A DNA stretch of 64,000 nucleotides, from positions 5,332,001 to 5,396,000 of the forward strand of contig NC_092409.1 of NCBI RefSeq assembly GCF_009017415.1, given 5' to 3'. Made by a program: the position numbers and the translations under genes. Each line of letters starts with the position of its first letter. The first letter of the stretch is position 1. Below, in pieces: positions 59,317 through 64,000 of the stretch. Source of the DNA: Aspergillus flavus. Its lineage: Eukaryota; Ascomycota; Eurotiomycetes; Eurotiales; Aspergillaceae. Below the pieces are notes generated by a model. The model did no database searches. It had not been told where the DNA came from and saw only the letters and a program-made list of their open reading frames with translations.

Positions 59317-60984
59317 TCTCCCCTGCCCTCCTCACAATATTGTGGTCAAGCGGTACTCGGCGTGCAAAGCAAGAAAAAAAGATTTACGTGGAGGACTCTA
59401 ACGACTTTATGACTTATGACATGACTTGAATATCCAGATAGATCGAAGTGCTTGTTCTCAATTGAAGCGTGTGTGATCTTAGTCGAAAAAATCAGCCCCC
59501 TTGACAGATATACCCTAGTGTGCTACCAGGCTTACAAACTCCCTGAGTATGGATATAAGATTGAGTGTGCATTACTGCATTGAGCTGTCCAGCGTTCTTT
59601 GACTTGTGCAAGTGGTGGAATGGTTCTTTTCACCTGTTAGTTCTATATGAGAATGAATCCAGTCATCCAACTCCTTTACCATGTGTGATGTGTGTACTTG
59701 TGCGCCCGATTTCAGGTACAACAACCACTATTATACAGTGTCTGTACGACAAAGACTAGATCTAGACCTGGGGTTTAAACCTCCCTTTCTAAATCACCTA
59801 CATAAAAGTCACTTTGCAACCATGCTATGCATCGCGCAAGCCGAGTAATGTAAAAGTCGAAGCCTGTTGTCCTACAGTGTATTCGTTGGTTTGCCTTGGT
59901 AGTTCTATATACAATGTTGCTTTCAAGGCCAAAGGCCAGCATTAACACTTCTAACTTACATTTATGAAAATCAAACATACAACTTACTGTCACCCCATCA
60001 ATCGTAGTAGTATACCCTTAAATTAACACCCTCCAAATGTCTGGAAACTGTATGCCAATTCATACGACTCTACCTCACCTGGATACTGAAGAGAAATCAA
60101 AGGTCCCAAATCAACTCAACACCAAGTATTTTCTCACCTTATGGCATACACATGTACTTAATATATGGCCCATCAGGTAAGAACCACCAGTACAAGACCT
60201 TGTAGCCATCCAAAAGAACTCCCACTCTGTAAAACAATCGCACACAAATATAGAACCGCTATATATTCCTCCAAACATAAACACTACCAACCACCCAACA
60301 ACTCACAACAACCACTCCCAAAAGCAAAGCACCCAAAAACAAATTATCGAATAACAATTCAAACCAAAAAATACTCCTAGATCCCCAGATCTCACCACCA
60401 TGCAGCGAAAACAAGTCCACAATCACCCCCTCACCGCAACCCCAGACACACATACATAAGTTCCCACAAACGTGGCCTCACCAAACTCCAAGTAACGACA
60501 ACACCACCATCGTCACCATGCCTACACAATACCGACAACCCCATTATCCCTGAAACACACACATACATCGCATCCTACCCATAAATAGAAATCGAATCAT
60601 GGATCCATGATATATCCCACTAACCCCAAAACGGTAAAGCCCCTCCCCCTTGCAATTGCTTAACCTGCTGACTCACCATGACGTATACAGTCCCGTTTTC
60701 CTGCCGAAGGAGAAGAAGGCTATGATGCCATGATGGCATGGAGTTTTAAATTAATGGTTTAATTGTGGGGATGAGGCGGTGCTGATGTGCTATGATATAA
60801 ACAATCCCTGATTTTTTTTGGTGGGATTTTTCTCTTATCTTTGATTTTGGATGCTGGTTCTTCGGGTTAGATGCTTCTATCATATTGTACAATTCTAATC
60901 GCTAGTGTTTAAGGGGGCTTTTGTGTCTGTATGGTCTTTTGGTCTCGATTTTTAGGTTCTTGAGGACACGGCCGTCTGTCGAAT
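59317..60984. other. Spacer between the dsRBD-like gene and MCU
   Basis: AC-rich single-strand bias from about 60170 to 60600 and no recognised gene. The last 150 bases form the MCU leader. Confidence 0.35.
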
Positions 60985-62525
60985 ATGAGGGCGGCTGTGC
61001 GTCGGGTGTCTGCCTTTGGGGCGTTGGCGAAACGACCCATCGGCGTGCACGGATCGAGGTGGTATACTATTTCGCCGGTGGCAGGTCAGTCGCGCGTTGC
61101 TTGTGGTGTTTTGGCTGGGAGACAGGGTCAGGGGACTTTAGGGTTCGGGCTCCCTGTGTCGATGCAGGTGCGGCGATTCGCGCATTTTGATGCCATCCAG
61201 GAGGACAAGAGGGAGACGAGGGAGGAGCTGGAGAGGCTTGAGATCAAAGAGAAAGACCGGCAGCGGAGTGCTGAGAGCGAAGATGGGGAGCAGGGCTCGC
61301 AGTCGAAGCTTGCAAATGCAATGTCGAAGGGTGAGGGCGCTTCCTCTCGATGCAATTACTTCGGGGCACTGATTAGTTCGGTTTGCAGGGAAATTGTTGA
61401 CGACGCCGTCGAGACTCTTCAAGGTTCTTATTCCGTTACCTACTGCTAGTCATAATAGTAAACATGATGGTATGTTATCCCTTTGAGGGCGAGGAAACAG
61501 GAAAGTTAACTGTTGAAGACATTGAGCCGATAGCTATCCTGATACATCCTCAACAGCCGTTATCCTACCTCGAACGTCTCATTCAGGATGAGATTCCCCC
61601 AATTTCAATCGATGGTGCTAAGCCAAGGGCGCCTGCTGTCTCTTTTATTGCTCTTCAGATGGACGACAACCCGGTCAAGCCTAAGAAATCGATGTATGAG
61701 ACGACCGACACTGAGGTACACCGATTAGGGGGAATCGGGGCAGGACATGAAGCTAAGCAACGGAGACGTCGACCGGACGAGGAGGATGACACATACAGCT
61801 ATCTCCGGCGTGGTGAACCCGGCAAGAGCAACAGGGAGGAACGATTCGTACGCTGGTCCCAGTCCACCGAGATCGGCGACTTTGTCCGTGATGCCTCCCG
61901 GGCTCGAGAATTCATCGTCAGTATCGAAGGGGGTCCGGCTGGTGTGCGCCAGATCCAGGTTACTGTTCCTTCGTTCGATCAGCGAACACATTTCTTAAGA
62001 ATGCGGCTGCGGAAGATCTCCGGAAGGATTCAGAGCATCGCGGAGATCAAGCACGAATGCGATGCCTTGGCACACCGTGGAGCGCAGCGTGTGGCCGTGG
62101 GAGGCCTCGGTATTCTCGGCATGTGGTGGTACCTTGTGTACAAACTGACGTTCGAGACGGACCTGGGCTGGGACACGATGGAACCGGTGACGTATCTGGT
62201 CAGTTTGTCAACTCTGATGGGGGGCTACTTATGGTTCCTCTACCACAACCGGGAAATATCCTATAAGTCAGCGCTCGACTTTACGATTAACGCGCGGCAG
62301 AAGAAGCTGTATGAGAGGAAGGGGGTGGACCTCCATGAGTGGGAGTCACTGATCGATGAAGGGAATTTATTGCGAAGAGAGATCAAAACTATTGCAGCAG
62401 AATACGACGTTGTGTGGGATGAAAAGAAAGACGAGCGAGATGAACGCGTGACGGAAGCTTTAAGAAAGGAGCGAAACCAAAAGAACGGCTCGAGTCGGAC
62501 GAAAGAAAACGAGGACGATGATTAA
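60985..62525 (+). CDS. mcu: Mitochondrial calcium uniporter (MCU) pore subunit
   Basis: Three exons, 60985-61330, 61389-61469 and 61519-62525, encode about 477 residues. MCU is the calcium channel of the inner mitochondrial membrane. The N terminus (MRAAVRRVSAFGALAKR) fits a presequence. KLLTTPSRLFKVLIPLPTAS and IEPIAILIHPQQPLSYLERL belong to the matrix domain. A coiled coil is followed by membrane helix 1 (VAVGGLGILGMWWYLVYKLT), the pore signature W360-D-T-M-E364-P and helix 2 (VTYLVSLSTLMGGYLWFLYH). Intron 2 is taken as 61470-61518 (GTATGT donor, TTAAC branch, GAAG acceptor) because the sequence up to KHD reads as coding; a 31-nt version ending at 61500, or a 64-nt intron at 61424-61487, would also keep frame. 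No MICU or EMRE gene is nearby. Confidence 0.92.
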
Positions 62526-62575
62526 GGGTTGTGTTACATGCATGCCAGAACTTTCCTACCCTCCGTACTCCTTGT

Positions 62576-63204
62576 CTACCCATTTCGCACCGGATCATAA
62601 TACTTCTTCGGCGGCGCATCTTCTTCCTGTTTCTTCGTCTTCGAGCTTTGGCCTGCAAATCGTTAATATATCAAGCACAATATCCAGACACCAATCTCAC
62701 ACACCTTGATCGTCCCCCTTTCGCCGATTGCGATTATTCCGAACATCCCTCGACCGGAACACACTGTACAGCAACCACCCCGACACCCAATTCGGACCGT
62801 ACTCACCGGCCGTAGCGCCGCGAGTGAAGAAAGGACGAGTCAAGGGTCCAGCATTCTGCGCGATCTCAATGATCCCCCACCGTTGGCGCTCGGGACGGAT
62901 ATGATGCCAGAAGAAGGGGGGCCGGGTAGACGGGTCGTTCGCTACGCTATCGAGGAGATGCGAGGTATCTTCGTTAAGACGATTGTAAACGATGATCGCT
63001 TCATCCTGTTCCTGTCAGTCATCCATTGTACCATACAGCATTCAATAGATGTAGATGTAAATATGACATTCCATAGACAGAACATACCCTCATAGCCCTG
63101 TAAATCTGCTCATGCTGGGGATCCTGCGAATCCAAGGCCAGAGCCTGCATAAACTCCTCCTTCGAGGCACGAGGTCCGACAGGAGCCATGACACTTTCAC
63201 TCAT
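62576..63204 (-). CDS. Conserved-looking 132-residue protein, unknown function
   Basis: Minus strand, three exons: 63204-63088, 63011-62807 and 62652-62576. All introns have GT..AG ends (GTATGT...CAG; GTGAGT...GCAG) and the phases agree, which supports a real gene although no named family is recognised. The protein starts MSESVMAPVGPRASKEEFMQ, continues with IYRAMREQDEAIIVYNRLNE and PPFFWHHIRPERQRWGIIE, and ends in a Lys-rich tail (SSKTKKQEEDAPPKKYYD). It has no signal or membrane segment. An ATG at 63255 would add a short hydrophobic extension (MGFLVYSSIVWLLAITG), which I judge to be leader sequence. If intron 2 is kept, the frame stays open for 35 more codons, giving an alternative ending. 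The stop lies 50 bases from the MCU stop. Confidence 0.6.
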
Positions 63205-64000
63205 CCCAGTAATAGCTAACAACCAAACAATGGAAGAGTAAACCAAGAACCCCAATCACCATTCACAGTATAATCAAACCCAACCGAGCATAAACAAATC
63301 AATTGAAGAACTCACAACCCAAACCAACAACCAAGAACAAGAACAAGAACAAGTCAAGACACCCAACATTCCCAAAAGACCCACGCCCTTCTTAAACCCT
63401 CGGAAACCCCCCAAGAACACAAAGTACGTACATATGTACGTATGTACCTCCGTACATCCCATACATTCCACCCTAGTCAGCACCTACTCCCTACACTACC
63501 TACCTACCTACATACACTAGGCTAGGTACTGGACCTTTACCCAGACTGGGCTTAGAAAAAGCAAAAAAAAATCAGACATGTCGAAATCCTAGCTCGAGGT
63601 CGCACAACAACCCTGCCCTCGACTTGATAGTCGACATTGTATGGTATGGATTTGTATGATGTGTGTATTTTGTATTTTGTATTTGGATGTGGATGTGTGT
63701 GTGTCTGGCCCTGTGAGCAAGTATGTACATTACCTAGCATTTACTTACTAGGACTTGGGTCCTCGGGACGGAACGGGTGTTTGGACAGGGGTGTTCGGTT
63801 GGGTTTGTATGAATATCCTGTTGGTTGGTTTTGACTGTATTTCCTGGGGTTATGTATGGGTTTGGGTAAGTTATTTCTGTTGTAGATACTTGTCCTTGTC
63901 GTAAATTTTGTGACATGAGTACTTGAGTACTTGTGTAGGGAATCGAATCCCGAGAGTATTCAAGCGAATTGAACGTACATCCATCCTTCAAGTTGCCCGG
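63205..64000. other. Terminal spacer with repeats
   Basis: GAACAA repeats lie at 63333-63353, and an 18-bp perfect palindrome TACGTACATATGTACGTA at 63425-63442, followed by TACC and TACA repeats. TGTGTGT and GGATGTGGATGT blocks lie near 63680. No gene was recognised. Confidence 0.4.
63425..63442. repeat. 18-bp perfect palindrome
   Basis: TACGTACATATGTACGTA reads the same on both strands and lies about 220 bases upstream of the 132-residue gene. It could be a binding site or a chance product of the GTAC-rich surroundings. Confidence 0.6.

Noticed and set aside
63325..63360. GAACAA repeats as a possible CRISPR-like or telomeric array
   Set aside because: Only about three short copies without spacers; an ordinary microsatellite.

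Overview
The window is nuclear DNA of a filamentous ascomycete, most likely an Aspergillus-like member of the Eurotiales. Most genes carry short GT..AG introns of about 45-150 nt. The protein families are fungal: SNU66, Etp1, Zn2Cys6 and C2H2 regulators, a MCU with WDxMEP, and BAHD-like and F-box proteins. A dispersed 5S rRNA gene lies on the minus strand, as is usual in these fungi. The species call is inference; no search was possible.

Layout. 0-7 kb holds conserved housekeeping genes on the + strand: peptidyl-tRNA hydrolase 2, the tri-snRNP protein SNU66 and mitochondrial aspartate aminotransferase. 7-22 kb is an accessory-looking stretch. It holds a lineage-type hypothetical gene, a membrane-anchored pepsin-like protein that lacks both catalytic motifs, a 5S rRNA gene, a four-exon gene with a PD-(D/E)XK-like core and a C-terminal SUMO-interacting motif, tRNA-like relics, homopolymer runs and a 6-kb gene-free spacer. 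22-28 kb holds an ELL-type elongation factor and a DUF155/RMD family membrane protein. 28.8-36.4 kb holds a four-finger C2H2 regulator (minus) with a very long, low-complexity upstream region. 36.4-41.7 kb holds COQ3 (+), then ETP1/BRAP2 (minus) and a four-unit polyubiquitin gene (minus).

43-50.7 kb holds a BAHD-like acyltransferase, an F-box protein and a Zn2Cys6 regulator (minus). The regulator is separated by 3.5 kb from the divergently transcribed farnesyltransferase beta subunit at 54-56 kb. 57-59.3 kb holds a small protein with a dsRNA-binding-like segment. 61-63.2 kb holds a mitochondrial calcium uniporter subunit that converges, with only about 50 bp between stop codons, on a small conserved-looking protein of 132 residues.

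The genes do not form an obvious pathway cluster. Functional themes recur: ubiquitin or SUMO biology (polyubiquitin, ETP1, F-box, the SIM of the nuclease-like protein, the Hub1-binding motif of SNU66) and mitochondrial function (aspartate aminotransferase, COQ3, MCU). Exon structures were assembled by hand from splice-site motifs and reading-frame phase. Two junctions (in the Zn2Cys6 gene and in MCU) are ambiguous and are flagged. No CRISPR array, intact transposon or viral sequence was recognised.
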